Of a stretch of 36,253 nt of DNA, positions 16,075 through 24,455 are shown piece by piece (within the stretch, counting starts at the first letter, position 1; every line of letters starts with the position of its first letter). The notes under the pieces are model-generated. The model did not search any database. It was given only the letters and a program-made list of their open reading frames with translations, and had not been told where the DNA came from. This DNA is from Pseudoflavonifractor phocaeensis (lineage in GTDB: Bacteria; Bacillota; Clostridia; Oscillospirales; Oscillospiraceae): contig NZ_JACLZC010000026.1 in assembly GCF_016901735.1 (NCBI RefSeq), forward strand, positions 1 to 36,253. The letters run 5' to 3'. Made by a program: the position numbers and the translations under genes.

Positions 16075-16685
16075 TGGAATCCCTCCGTGTTCAGCAGGCC
16101 CTCCATGACCTTCATGTCCGCCTCCGCGTCAAACCGCTCCGAGGCCATCAGCTGGCTGAGCTGTTTCTCGAACCCGGCCTTTAACTTAGGCAGGATGGCC
16201 CGCACCTTCCGCTGGAACTCCCGTACCTCGGAAGTCCCCAGCCCGGCGTCCTGGAACTTCACATACTGCCCCAGGATCCGGCCCACCGTGTCCAGATAGT
16301 AGGTGAGGAAGCGGTTGGCCGACGGGATCTTCTCCGGATGCTCCCGAAGATAGCAGTAGAGGCAATCCCCCGTCTCCGTGAGAGCCAGGGCGTCCTCATG
16401 GGTCCGGACGTCCGTGATCCGGTCGACGGCCGACCGGATGGCCTTCAGATCCCGCTCCGCCTCCTCCATCAGGGCCTGCATCTCGCCGCCGTCTGGCTGC
16501 TGGGCGAAATAGAGGGTGATGGGATCCGCCTTTGGGGCCAGCAGGAACCACAGGCCCAGATAGATTCCCACCCCCAGCGCGGCGCTGAACAGAAAATTCC
16601 AGTGGAGGGCCAGGGCCAGAACCAGAAAGGCCGCGATCCCCGCCCCCAGCGACAGTACCAGTTGCCGTAGCTGTCCTTTTTTCAT
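16044..16685 (-). CDS. XpaC family (5-bromo-4-chloroindolyl phosphate hydrolysis) protein
   Basis: A 213-residue protein with two N-terminal membrane helices (LVLSLGAGIAAFLVLALALHW and FLFSAALGVGIYLGLWFLLAP) and a cytosolic helical region (EMQALMEEAERDLKAIRSAVDRI...YYLDTVGRILGQYVKF...FEKQLSQLM). This matches the layout of XpaC-family proteins, usually found beside TelA-like toxic-anion-resistance genes; no telA is seen here. The family name reflects an old phenotype and the biochemical activity is unproven. The ATG lies one base after the upstream stop codon. Confidence 0.72.
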   Translation of the reverse strand: MKKGQLRQLVLSLGAGIAAFLVLALALHWNFLFSAALGVGIYLGLWFLLAPKADPITLYFAQQPDGGEMQALMEEAERDLKAIRSAVDRITDVRTHEDALALTETGDCLYCYLREHPEKIPSANRFLTYYLDTVGRILGQYVKFQDAGLGTSEVREFQRKVRAILPKLKAGFEKQLSQLMASERFDAEADMKVMEGLLNTEGFQWEANQNGSV

Positions 16686-16686
16686 C

Positions 16687-18306
16687 TCAGTTGTACCCCT
16701 TCACACTGCGGAAGGCCCCGATCAGATCCTCCCGTCCGTCAAAGACCCGCGCGTGAGTCAGCTCTGCCAGCTCCTCCAGCTGGGTGGGATCGGCGGAGCC
16801 GAACATGATAGAGAACACCGGCACATCCGCCCCGAAGACCTCGTAGCCGTCCCGGAAGTCGGAAAAACTCCCGTCGGATACCCCGTCCGTCAGCAGGATG
16901 ATGGCGGGGGTATACTGGCTCAGGTCGTAGCCATCCAGTTGCCGCAGGCCCTCCATGGCGGCATAATAGATGTCGGTGCCACCCACGGCCTCCTCCGCCT
17001 CCACCTGGTCGTAGAGATCCTCCAGCTCCGCCCCGTTGCCCTCGGCGGTGTAGACGTCCCGGGGGTAGCCCTCAAAGGGGATGAGGATATTGACCTCGTG
17101 TTCCGAGGCCTGGAGCAGATTTTGCTCCGCGTTCTCCTGAATCAGGATCTGGCTCATGGCCTCCACCATCTGTTCCCGGCCTATCCCCTCCATGCTGCCG
17201 GAGTAGTCCAGACAGTAGACCGTGAGGGAGGGCTTGCGGAACTCCGTCTGGTACAGGTTCAGACACTCCATGAGCACATCGGTGGAGGGCATCCGGATGG
17301 GGGAGAGCACCCGATCCGGCTGGATGCCCCAGTCGGCGCGGAACACGTCGGCGTTCTCCGCCGACACCCCCTCGTAACCGGTGCGGCGGCCGGTGCGCTG
17401 GATCTCGTTTTGCACCTCGTCGGACAGGAGATACTCCTGTAAATCCAGAAAGGCCTGTTCCTTCTCGGCGTCCCCGTTGTCCACATAGCCCAGGGGGGAG
17501 TCAGCGATGGAGAGTCCGTCGTAGGGATAGACGGCGTACAGCGTCTCCTCCCCCCGCGCCTCCAGCTCCTGGTTGGCGCTGATGATGAGGCACTCATAGT
17601 TCACCATGGCGTCGTAGCCACCGGTGAGGAACAGGTCCTTCAGCCAGTCAGAGCTTCCGGAGGACCGGTCCACGCCGGAGAGCAGCTGGGTGATCTGCTC
17701 CGAGAGGCCGGGAGTCTGGAGGCTCTCCGACGTGATCACATCCGGATTGCCCAGTAGAGCATAAAGAAAACCAATGTAGGCGCTGCACCCGGAGTTGGAC
17801 TGGGTGGCGGAGGTCATGCAGAAGTTCAGCTTCCCGGACTGGATGGCGGAGAGGAGGTCGCTGACCGACACTTCCGTGCCTACAAAGCCCAGCTCCTCCG
17901 CCAAGCTCTGGCGGATGCCAAAGACCACCGGGGTAATGGAGATGGACTGGGTATGTTTGACACGGTACTGGGTGTCCCCGGCGGTGAGCCACAGGCTGCT
18001 GGCAGGCCACACCGCGTCGTAGTCGATGCTCTCTCCCTGGAGGGTGCGCATGATGTCCAGGGAGCCTCGGTAGTCCATTTCGATGTTCACACCCCGTTCC
18101 CGGGCAAAGTCATCCAGGATGCCCTCCAGCTCCTGGTTCTCCGAGCCGGAGAGGATGCGCAGGGTCACATCTCCGCCATAATTGAAAGTGTGTTCTCCGC
18201 CGGAGGAATTGTCGGCGGAGGCTGTGCTGTCAGACAGCGTCGGACTGCAGGCCGTCAGAATCAATGCCAATGCCAGGATACATACGGATAAAACCGTGCG
18301 TTTCAT
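16687..18306 (-). CDS. Lipoprotein with solute-binding and von Willebrand A domains
   Basis: A 539-residue lipoprotein (MKRTVLSVCILALALILTAC; lipobox LTAC). Residues ~45-310 resemble a type-2 solute-binding protein (GGDVTLRILSGSENQELEGILDDFARERG, SIDYDAVWPASSLWL, TSATQSNSGCSAYIGFLYALL). Residues ~345-535 form a vWA domain with a complete MIDAS: DYSGSM, the Thr in GGTDIYYA, and LTDGVSDG. Such fusions sit on the cell surface and probably mediate metal-dependent protein-protein contacts; the partner is unknown. It heads the operon with the XpaC-family and binding proteins. The start is the ATG after AAGGAAGGA; an upstream frame extension has no family similarity. Confidence 0.85.
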   Translation of the reverse strand: MKRTVLSVCILALALILTACSPTLSDSTASADNSSGGEHTFNYGGDVTLRILSGSENQELEGILDDFARERGVNIEMDYRGSLDIMRTLQGESIDYDAVWPASSLWLTAGDTQYRVKHTQSISITPVVFGIRQSLAEELGFVGTEVSVSDLLSAIQSGKLNFCMTSATQSNSGCSAYIGFLYALLGNPDVITSESLQTPGLSEQITQLLSGVDRSSGSSDWLKDLFLTGGYDAMVNYECLIISANQELEARGEETLYAVYPYDGLSIADSPLGYVDNGDAEKEQAFLDLQEYLLSDEVQNEIQRTGRRTGYEGVSAENADVFRADWGIQPDRVLSPIRMPSTDVLMECLNLYQTEFRKPSLTVYCLDYSGSMEGIGREQMVEAMSQILIQENAEQNLLQASEHEVNILIPFEGYPRDVYTAEGNGAELEDLYDQVEAEEAVGGTDIYYAAMEGLRQLDGYDLSQYTPAIILLTDGVSDGSFSDFRDGYEVFGADVPVFSIMFGSADPTQLEELAELTHARVFDGREDLIGAFRSVKGYN

Positions 18307-18463
18307 AGCAACAGATCCTTCCTTTCCCAATGTGGCGCGCAGGCAGCGCAAACCCGCCCACGAAATATATAAAATAAGCCTAATTTACCATATCACAGCT
18401 GGTCTATGTCCACTACCACAGCACAGTAAAATGCGTGTAAAATCCGTGAGACATCCCGGAAAA

Positions 18464-18503
18464 TGAACGCATCCCCCATGTGTGCGCATGGGGGATGCGT
18501 TCA
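18464..18503 (-). terminator. Terminator of the ECF/RpiR operon
   Basis: AACGCATCCCCCATG pairs perfectly with CATGGGGGATGCGTT around TGTGCG. ATTTTCC follows on the minus strand. The stem begins inside the stop codon of the RpiR-family gene. Confidence 0.85.
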
Positions 18504-19325
18504 TCCGTCTGGGAAATAATCCTTTTTCATTTGGTGCAGCGCCTGGAGACGATTTGTGCCCTCGAAGCCTAACCGTTCTGCCACCGCCACGGCCAAGGCG
18601 TCCAGCAGGGCGGCGGGAGCCGCCATGGAGTGGTATTCTTTTTCTCTACCCCGGTAAGCGAACAGGCTGATATCCGCCCGCTCCTCTGCAGGAAGACAGG
18701 TGCGGCCCACAAAAGCCAGGGTCCGATAGCCGGCGGCCCGGCTATGATTCAGAAGAACGTGGCCCTCCCGGGAGAGCTTGGAAAAGCTGAACAGCACCAC
18801 CAGGTCCTCCGGCCCGGCCTGGATCAGCCCCTCCAGCAGCTCCGCGCCCCCGGAGGGCAGCAGCGACACGCGCACGCCCACTCGGCGCAGACGGAAGTGG
18901 AGGAGCTGCGCCAGGGCGGCCGAGGCGTTTTTCCCGTGGAGAAATACCGTCCGGGCCGAGCAGATGGCCTCCACCGCTGTCTTAAACTCCTGGGTGGAGA
19001 GGAGCTGAGCGGTCTTTTCCAGATACTCCTGCTGGCGCGTCAGCCAGCTCTGGGGGGAAAAGCTCTCCTCCTGCTGCAGGGTCCCCGCCATTTTCACTGC
19101 GGGGCCGGAAGCCTGTTCCATCACCAGAGCCTTCAGGGCCTTGAAGTCCCGGCAGCCCACGTGCCGGGCAAACCGGGAGACGGTGGCGTCAGACAGCTCC
19201 AGCTGCTGGGCCAGCTGCCCGATGGAAGAAAACAGAAAGGCGTCGGTGTTGGTGTTGATATAGTCCAAGATCTTCTGCTCCGCCCGGGTCAGCTCCCCGG
19301 CCGGGGTGGGAAGGTGCAGGTCCAT
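18501..19325 (-). CDS. MurR/RpiR-family transcriptional regulator
   Basis: A 274-residue regulator. The N-terminal RpiR helix-turn-helix (RAEQKILDYINTN, SIGQLAQQLELSDATVSRFARHVG) is followed by a SIS domain (FLHGKNASAALAQLLHFRLRRVGVRVSLLP, DLVVLFSFSKLSREGHVLLNHSRAAGYRTLAFVG). SIS domains bind phosphosugars, so the effector is probably a phosphorylated sugar or polyol. It is the last gene of the ECF importer operon and the obvious candidate to regulate it, possibly through the 30-bp-spaced repeats at 24377-24442. Confidence 0.92.
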   Translation of the reverse strand: MDLHLPTPAGELTRAEQKILDYINTNTDAFLFSSIGQLAQQLELSDATVSRFARHVGCRDFKALKALVMEQASGPAVKMAGTLQQEESFSPQSWLTRQQEYLEKTAQLLSTQEFKTAVEAICSARTVFLHGKNASAALAQLLHFRLRRVGVRVSLLPSGGAELLEGLIQAGPEDLVVLFSFSKLSREGHVLLNHSRAAGYRTLAFVGRTCLPAEERADISLFAYRGREKEYHSMAAPAALLDALAVAVAERLGFEGTNRLQALHQMKKDYFPDG

Positions 19326-19335
19326 GACAACCCCC

Positions 19336-20121
19336 TCATTCTTTCAAAATTGCTTGCAGCGCGCTGTGGAGCCGCCCGTTAGAGGCCAGCAGAGGCCCGC
19401 CCTCCCGGAGGGATAGGGGGCTGCCGTCGGGGGCGGTGACTTTTCCTCCAGCCTCCGCCGCGATGCGCATTCCGGCGGCGTAGTCCCAGGGCTGGAGAGA
19501 CAGTTCCACATAGCCGTCCAGCCGTCCGCAGGCCACCCAGCACAGGTCCAGGCTGGCGCAGCCGGTGCGGCGCACGTCCTGACACCGGTCATACAGCGCC
19601 CGCATCTGCCGGAAAGCCGCATCCGCCAGCTCCCGGCGGCCTGGGACGGTGCCCGTGGACAGGAGGCTGTCCTCCAGCCGGGAGACATCGCTGACGTGGA
19701 TCGGGACTCCGTTTCGGAGCGCTCCGCCGCCCCGGCGGGCGGTGAAGCACTCCTCCGTATAAGGATTGTATACCACACCAAAGACAGCTTGTCCACCCTC
19801 CGCCAGAGCCAAGGAGATGGCGCTGTGCCGGAAGCTGTGGATCAGGTTGGTGGTGCCGTCCACCGGATCCAGGATCCAGCAGGGGCGGCTCCAGTCCAGC
19901 CCCGTATTGTCCTGCTCCTCTCCCATAAACTGGACATCCGGGGCCAGGGCGGCCAGACGCTTCCGCAGAAACGCCTGTACCGCCACGTCCACATTGGTCA
20001 CATAGTCCGTTTCGCCCTTGGAGCGGATGCTCTGAACGGCGGCGGGATCGGTCAGCAGTTCCCCCGCCTCCAATACCGTCTGGACGGCCCCCTCCGCCAG
20101 GGAATCCGTCAGGGCGGTCAT
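19336..20121 (-). CDS. Inositol monophosphatase family protein 2
   Basis: A 261-residue Mg-dependent phosphatase of the IMPase superfamily. Visible motifs are KGETDYVTNVD (~35-45), GEE (~67-69), DPVDGTTNLI (~84-93) and QPWDYAAGMRIAAEAGG (~208-224), so all three metal sites are present. Its start overlaps the PHP gene stop by four bases, making it cotranslated with the PHP protein and the ECF importer. It probably dephosphorylates an inositol, sugar or polyol phosphate connected with the imported compound. It is only distantly similar to the other IMPase-family gene of the island, so the two are not a recent duplication. Confidence 0.92.
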   Translation of the reverse strand: MTALTDSLAEGAVQTVLEAGELLTDPAAVQSIRSKGETDYVTNVDVAVQAFLRKRLAALAPDVQFMGEEQDNTGLDWSRPCWILDPVDGTTNLIHSFRHSAISLALAEGGQAVFGVVYNPYTEECFTARRGGGALRNGVPIHVSDVSRLEDSLLSTGTVPGRRELADAAFRQMRALYDRCQDVRRTGCASLDLCWVACGRLDGYVELSLQPWDYAAGMRIAAEAGGKVTAPDGSPLSLREGGPLLASNGRLHSALQAILKE

Positions 20122-20915
20122 GCGGTGGCCTCCCGGGTCAGAATGGCCACGTAGTCGCCCCCCAGGGCGTGGATCTCCTTTAACGACCGCTTCAGCAGGC
20201 AGGCGGTGCGCACCTGGAAGGGGGCGGTGTCCGCCAGGCGGATGGCATAGCGGCCCTCCCGCATCTCCTCATAGAGGGCCGGGATGGTGTTGCACTCCCG
20301 CTCAAACACGGTGGTGACGCAGCCGTACTGCACCGCCTGGTGGGTGTCGCTGCCGGACACCACGGGGATGTCCAGCCTTCTCCCCAGGGCGTAGGTGAGC
20401 CGCTCGGTGCGCGCCTGGTCCAGGGCCAGGTCCTTGCCGTTCAGGTCCAGAAATTTCAGGCGGCGCAGCTGCTCCTCCGGCAGCTCGGGCACATGGCCAG
20501 GGGCGCGGAAGGGGTGGCCGCAGCCCACCACCACCGGGTACTCCTCAAACAAATCCATCAGCCGGGCAAAGGAAAGGAAGCAGCCCTTCTCCTTATTTGG
20601 CTCCAACCGGCGGTTCAGCTCCAGGATGGCCTCCAAGGGCCCGATGGACAGGATGTGGCCCCCCTCGGCCACATCGGTCTCCATGCCGGGGAAAATTTTC
20701 AGGCCGTTCTCCAGCTCCAGGGTGTCCCCGGTTCTCCGGCTCACTGAGGCGATGTAGCCGTATACGTCTGTAAACTGGAGGGTGTTGAAGTGCTCCGTCA
20801 GGCACAGGGCGTCCAGTCCGGCCCGTCTGGCCTCGCCGAAGAGCCAGTCGGTGTAGGCGGTGGAAAATGGGAGCTTTTTGGCCAGCTTCCCATGGGTGTG
20901 AAAATCCAGGCGCAA
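20118..20915 (-). CDS. PHP-domain metal-dependent hydrolase
   Basis: A 265-residue polymerase-and-histidinol-phosphatase (PHP) domain protein. Metal ligands are DFHTHG at the N terminus, LTEHFN, PGMETDVAEGGHIL, a CGHPF segment and SGSDTH, the full PHP pattern. Known single-domain members hydrolyse phosphoesters, including histidinol phosphate, cyclic phosphodiesters and oligonucleotides. The start is TTG with AAGAAGG upstream; no in-frame ATG offers a better choice. Position between the ECF T component and an IMPase-family enzyme suggests sequential cleavage of an imported phosphoester: PHP first, IMPase second. That order is inference. Confidence 0.88.
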   Translation of the reverse strand: MRLDFHTHGKLAKKLPFSTAYTDWLFGEARRAGLDALCLTEHFNTLQFTDVYGYIASVSRRTGDTLELENGLKIFPGMETDVAEGGHILSIGPLEAILELNRRLEPNKEKGCFLSFARLMDLFEEYPVVVGCGHPFRAPGHVPELPEEQLRRLKFLDLNGKDLALDQARTERLTYALGRRLDIPVVSGSDTHQAVQYGCVTTVFERECNTIPALYEEMREGRYAIRLADTAPFQVRTACLLKRSLKEIHALGGDYVAILTREATA

Positions 20916-20933
20916 GAGAAATGACCTTCTTTC

Positions 20934-21779
20934 TTACAGCAGTGTGGAGATCAGGACGGCCACCGCCACCACCAGGAAGGAGACGGCCAGGAACAGTCCA
21001 TCGTTATAGGTGACCTTCAGGGCGGCCAGCTTGATCTTTTTCACGGACTTGTTTACCGCCGCGTACCGGTAGCCCCGCAGCTCCAGTGCCTCCACCGTGG
21101 TGCGGGAGCGCTTGGCGGTGTTGAGCATCAGAGGGTAGAAGGACTGCATGATGATCTTCACCTGATAGACCAGGTACTTCACCTTGCCCCCGAAGGTCTC
21201 GTGGGCGGGGGGATTGCCCCGCAGCCGGTAGGAGAGCAGCACGTTCTGGAATTCCTCCATCAGAATGGGCAGCATCCGGTAGGCGTAGGAAATGGAAAAG
21301 CTCAGCCGCTCCGGGCAGCCGTACCACATGAGACCGTTGGACAGCTTGTCCGGGTCCAGCCCGGAGAACACAGTCACCGAGGCCAGGGAGATGGTGGCCA
21401 CTTTCAACGTGAGGATGAGTAACGGGGCAATGGCGGAGGCGTCGCCTCCGAACAGCAGCGTCACGATAAAGAGATACCCTGTCTGAGAGAACACCCCCAG
21501 GGCAAAGAGGAACAGCACCAGCCCCGCCACTCTCGCCAGGAGGGTGGTGGCCATCACCAGCAGGAAGCATCCCAGCAGGAAGGGGATGTCGCTGACAAAC
21601 CAGGGCACCAGGCCGAAAAACAGGTACCAGGCCAGCAGGACCCGGGGGTCCAGCGCAGCGATGACGGTGTCGTCATTGCCATAGGCGTTCTTCAACACCT
21701 GATTGCGGAGAAAGTCCATGGAGAGCTTGTCCAGAATGCTCTCCGAGAGTTTGGCGGTCAATTTTTCCACAGCGGTCAC
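20934..21779 (-). CDS. ecfT: ECF transporter T component
   Basis: A 281-residue membrane protein, the energy-coupling scaffold that links the substrate-binding S component to the ATPases. Several hydrophobic segments occur (VLLAWYLFFGLVPWFV, FLLGCFLLVMATTLLARVAGLVLFLF, GLFLAVSFLVVAVAVLIS). The family coupling motifs with Ala-Arg/Arg-Gly signature are present as LRGNPP and ELRGYRY. The GTG at 21779 overlaps the ATPase stop codon by four bases; a longer in-frame ATG extension exists but gives an atypical tail. Lying in the S-AA-T operon, it serves this one S component (a group I arrangement). Confidence 0.9.
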   Translation of the reverse strand: MTAVEKLTAKLSESILDKLSMDFLRNQVLKNAYGNDDTVIAALDPRVLLAWYLFFGLVPWFVSDIPFLLGCFLLVMATTLLARVAGLVLFLFALGVFSQTGYLFIVTLLFGGDASAIAPLLILTLKVATISLASVTVFSGLDPDKLSNGLMWYGCPERLSFSISYAYRMLPILMEEFQNVLLSYRLRGNPPAHETFGGKVKYLVYQVKIIMQSFYPLMLNTAKRSRTTVEALELRGYRYAAVNKSVKKIKLAALKVTYNDGLFLAVSFLVVAVAVLISTLL

Positions 21780-23467
21780 ACCCCCTGAAAGGATGACAGG
21801 AACTCGTCGATAGTATAGCACATGGCGCGGGGATCCAGGGCCCGACCCATGGAGAAGATCTCCGGCGGGCGGATGCCCACCTGATCCACCACGTCGGTCC
21901 GGGCGAAGATTTCATCACGCGGCCCGTCCGCCACCACACGCCCGCCGCATAGCACAATGATCCGCTCCGCCCACTGGCACACCAGCTGCATGTCGTGGGT
22001 GGCAATGACAGCGGTCTGAACCACGTCCTTCATATCCTCCAGCACCGCCAGGATCTCCCGCCGGGTGGCGATGTCCAGGTTGGCGGTGGGCTCGTCCAGC
22101 AGCAGAATGCCGGGATTCAAAGCGATCCCGATGGCCAGGCTGGCCCGGCGCATCTGCCCGCCGGACATGAGGCGACCGTCCCGGTCTGCCAGCTCTGTCA
22201 GCCGGAACCGCTCCAGCAGCTCCCCGGTGCGTTTCTCCCACTCCGGGACGTTCCGCACCTCCATGGCGTAGGCGATGTCGGCGCGGATGGAGTCCTTGAT
22301 GAACATCTCCTCCGGGTTTTGATACACCAGGGAGATCTGCCGGGACAGATCCTCGGCCTTTTTGTCCCCAATGGCCTCCTCAAAGAGGGAAACTGTGCCG
22401 GAATTGGGCTTCAGCAGACCCACCATCAGCTTCATGAGGGTGGACTTGCCCGCCCCGTTGGAGCCGATGAGGGCCACCTTTTCCCCTTTCCGTATGTTCA
22501 GGTTCAGGCCGTCGAACACGGTGTGGGGCTCCCCCTTTACCGAGCGGTAGGCCAAAGATACGTCCTGGAAGGAGACTGCGCTCTCTCCGTCTGGGACAGC
22601 TGGCGCCGGACGTTCCCGGGAGATATAATGCAGTCCGGCGAAGGCGGTTTTTCCTCCCTCCACGGTGGTGGGCAGGAGGATGTCCGCCGGGAGACGGCCT
22701 GCCCTCCGCAGCCGGTGGGCCGCCTGGGTCACCTGGGGCGGGAAGATGTTGCATTCCTCCAGCTCCTCCACCCGCTGGAGGGCATTCTCCGTGGGCAGTA
22801 TCCAGCGCACCTGGCCGTCCCTCATCAGCATCACATGCTTGCAGTAGTCGGCGATGTACTCGGTATGGTGTTCAATGACGAGGATGGTCTTGCCGTGGTT
22901 CTCATTCAAGTCCCGGAGGACCTCATAGATCCGGTCGGCGTGCATGGGGTCCAACTGGGCGATGGGCTCGTCCAGGATCAGAATGTCCGGCTGGAGGGAC
23001 ACCGCGCCGGCCAGGGCCAGCAGGTGGGTCTGACCGCCGGAGAGCTGCCAGACATATTCCTCCTCCCTGCCCTCCAGACCGCACTGCCGCAAAGCAGTCC
23101 TGCCCCGCGCCAGGTAGTCGGGGAAGGCGTAGTTCAGGCAGGCATAGGAGGCGTCGTCCAGCACGGTGGGCCGGACGATCTGGTTTTCAAAGTCCTGATA
23201 TACATAGCCCACCTTCTGGGCCAGAACGCCCACGTCGCTCTCCCGGGTGTCAAGCCCCTCCACCCGCACGCTTCCCTCCATGGTCCCCGTGATAAAGTGG
23301 GGGATCAGGCCGTTGAGGGCCTTACACAAAGTGGACTTCCCGCAGCCGTTGTTGCCAACGACCGCCAGGAAGTCCCCTTTCTCGATCTGAAGGGAGATCT
23401 CTTTCAGGGTGGGCTGAGGGGCGCCTGGGTAGGTATAGGTCAGGCCGTCGATCTCAACCGCGTTCAT
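21776..23467 (-). CDS. ecfA: ECF transporter ATPase, two ATPase domains fused
   Basis: A 563-residue protein with two complete ABC ATPase domains in one chain, replacing the usual EcfA/EcfA' pair. Domain 1 (~1-240) has GNNGCGKST, the Q-loop YVYQDFENQIV, LSGGQ and LILDEPIAQLD. Domain 2 (~290-555) has GSNGAGKST, LVYQNPEEMF, MSGGQMRRASLAIG and LLLDEPTANLD. Both Walker motifs and both catalytic Glu residues are present, so both sites should be active. It begins two bases from the S-component stop codon. Confidence 0.95.
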   Translation of the reverse strand: MNAVEIDGLTYTYPGAPQPTLKEISLQIEKGDFLAVVGNNGCGKSTLCKALNGLIPHFITGTMEGSVRVEGLDTRESDVGVLAQKVGYVYQDFENQIVRPTVLDDASYACLNYAFPDYLARGRTALRQCGLEGREEEYVWQLSGGQTHLLALAGAVSLQPDILILDEPIAQLDPMHADRIYEVLRDLNENHGKTILVIEHHTEYIADYCKHVMLMRDGQVRWILPTENALQRVEELEECNIFPPQVTQAAHRLRRAGRLPADILLPTTVEGGKTAFAGLHYISRERPAPAVPDGESAVSFQDVSLAYRSVKGEPHTVFDGLNLNIRKGEKVALIGSNGAGKSTLMKLMVGLLKPNSGTVSLFEEAIGDKKAEDLSRQISLVYQNPEEMFIKDSIRADIAYAMEVRNVPEWEKRTGELLERFRLTELADRDGRLMSGGQMRRASLAIGIALNPGILLLDEPTANLDIATRREILAVLEDMKDVVQTAVIATHDMQLVCQWAERIIVLCGGRVVADGPRDEIFARTDVVDQVGIRPPEIFSMGRALDPRAMCYTIDEFLSSFQGV

Positions 23468-23468
23468 G

Positions 23469-24314
23469 TCAGTTCACCGCGGCCTTTTTCCCGGCGTTCT
23501 TTTTGATGACCAGCAGGGCGATGATGGCCACCGCGGCGGCCGCTACCATGCCCACGGCCATGGCGGTGCCGCTCTCCGCCCACTCGGCCTCCCAGTCGAT
23601 GAGGGACATGCCGGCGGTGGCGGCCAGCTCGGCCACGATGGCGCACACAAAGCCGACGGCGCACACGGCCAGGGCCTTGGGGCTGATGCCGCTGACGGCG
23701 CTGTCCGGGGTGCGGGGAGCCATGCCCAGCAGGGGCTCGATCTTGCCGTACAGCTTGGGTACCAGGTACAGAGTGGGCAGCAGGCAGAACAGGATGCCGG
23801 AGAACAGCAGGTCATTGAGGAAGGCGAAGCCCTCGGTGGCGAACACGCTCTCAGGCAGGCCGGCCACAGCCTCGAAGTCCTCCACCGCCAGCTGGACCTT
23901 CAGGATGTCCACCGCGGTTCCCATCAGCAGCTGCGCGGCGGTGCCGGTGATGGCGGCCACGCCCACCAGGGCGCGGTTCCTGGGGTCCTTCACCAGCCGG
24001 CCGGCGATGTACACGCCGATGGTGACGGTAAGGAACTTCTCCAGCTCGCCCAGGCCGCCGAACTGGCCCAGCATGATCTCGCTGAACACCAGCTCGCCGG
24101 TGGCGGCGCCCAGGGCGGCGGACAGGGGGTCGAACAGCATGGCCAGGGTCAGGGGAATGAACAGGAAGTACTCCACGGAGAACTCCACGACCCCCACCTG
24201 GAACTTGGGGATCAGCTCCGTGAACAGGGTGGCCAGCCCGTACAGGGACATGGACAGGACAAAGATCATCAGCTTCTGGGACTGTGTGGCAGTCTGCTTC
24301 TGTGCGATACTCAT
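23469..24314 (-). CDS. ECF transporter S (substrate-binding) component, unknown substrate
   Basis: A 281-residue membrane protein with about six to seven hydrophobic segments (FVLSMSLYGLATLFTELIP, YFLFIPLTLAMLFDPLSAALGAATGELVF, FLTVTIGVYIAGRLV, ALAVCAVGFVCAIVAELA, AVGMVAAAAVAIIALLVI). The early FIPLTLAMLFDPLSAALGAATGEL stretch resembles the pattern at helices 2-3 of ECF S components. It does not clearly match the thiamine, biotin, riboflavin, folate, cobalt, nickel or queuosine types I know. GGGAGG lies ten bases before the ATG. As first gene of S-AA-T-PHP-IMPase-RpiR, its ligand is probably an organic phosphoester or polyol; this is inference from neighbours. Confidence 0.82.
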   Translation of the reverse strand: MSIAQKQTATQSQKLMIFVLSMSLYGLATLFTELIPKFQVGVVEFSVEYFLFIPLTLAMLFDPLSAALGAATGELVFSEIMLGQFGGLGELEKFLTVTIGVYIAGRLVKDPRNRALVGVAAITGTAAQLLMGTAVDILKVQLAVEDFEAVAGLPESVFATEGFAFLNDLLFSGILFCLLPTLYLVPKLYGKIEPLLGMAPRTPDSAVSGISPKALAVCAVGFVCAIVAELAATAGMSLIDWEAEWAESGTAMAVGMVAAAAVAIIALLVIKKNAGKKAAVN

Positions 24315-24376
24315 AGCATATTTTCCTCCCTATGATGGTGTGTTTCTCGCTCACACAGGCACAGTGTACCACCGGG

Positions 24377-24442
24377 ATGTAAATTCTTCCCCCAAAGTCC
24401 TGTAAAATGTAAATAAATTTTCTTATCTGCCGTGTTATGTAA
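24377..24442. promoter_or_regulatory. Three ATGTAA repeats at exact 30-bp spacing
   Basis: ATGTAA starts at 24377, 24407 and 24437. The outer two extend to ATGTAAATTCTTCCC and ATGTAAGTTCTGCCC. All lie in the 141-bp gap upstream of the ECF operon. An inverted TTTACAT follows at 24455-24461, inside the phoH end. Three-helical-turn spacing suggests a cooperative operator, probably for the operon's own RpiR regulator. Confidence 0.5.
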
Positions 24443-24455
24443 GTTCTGCCCTCAT

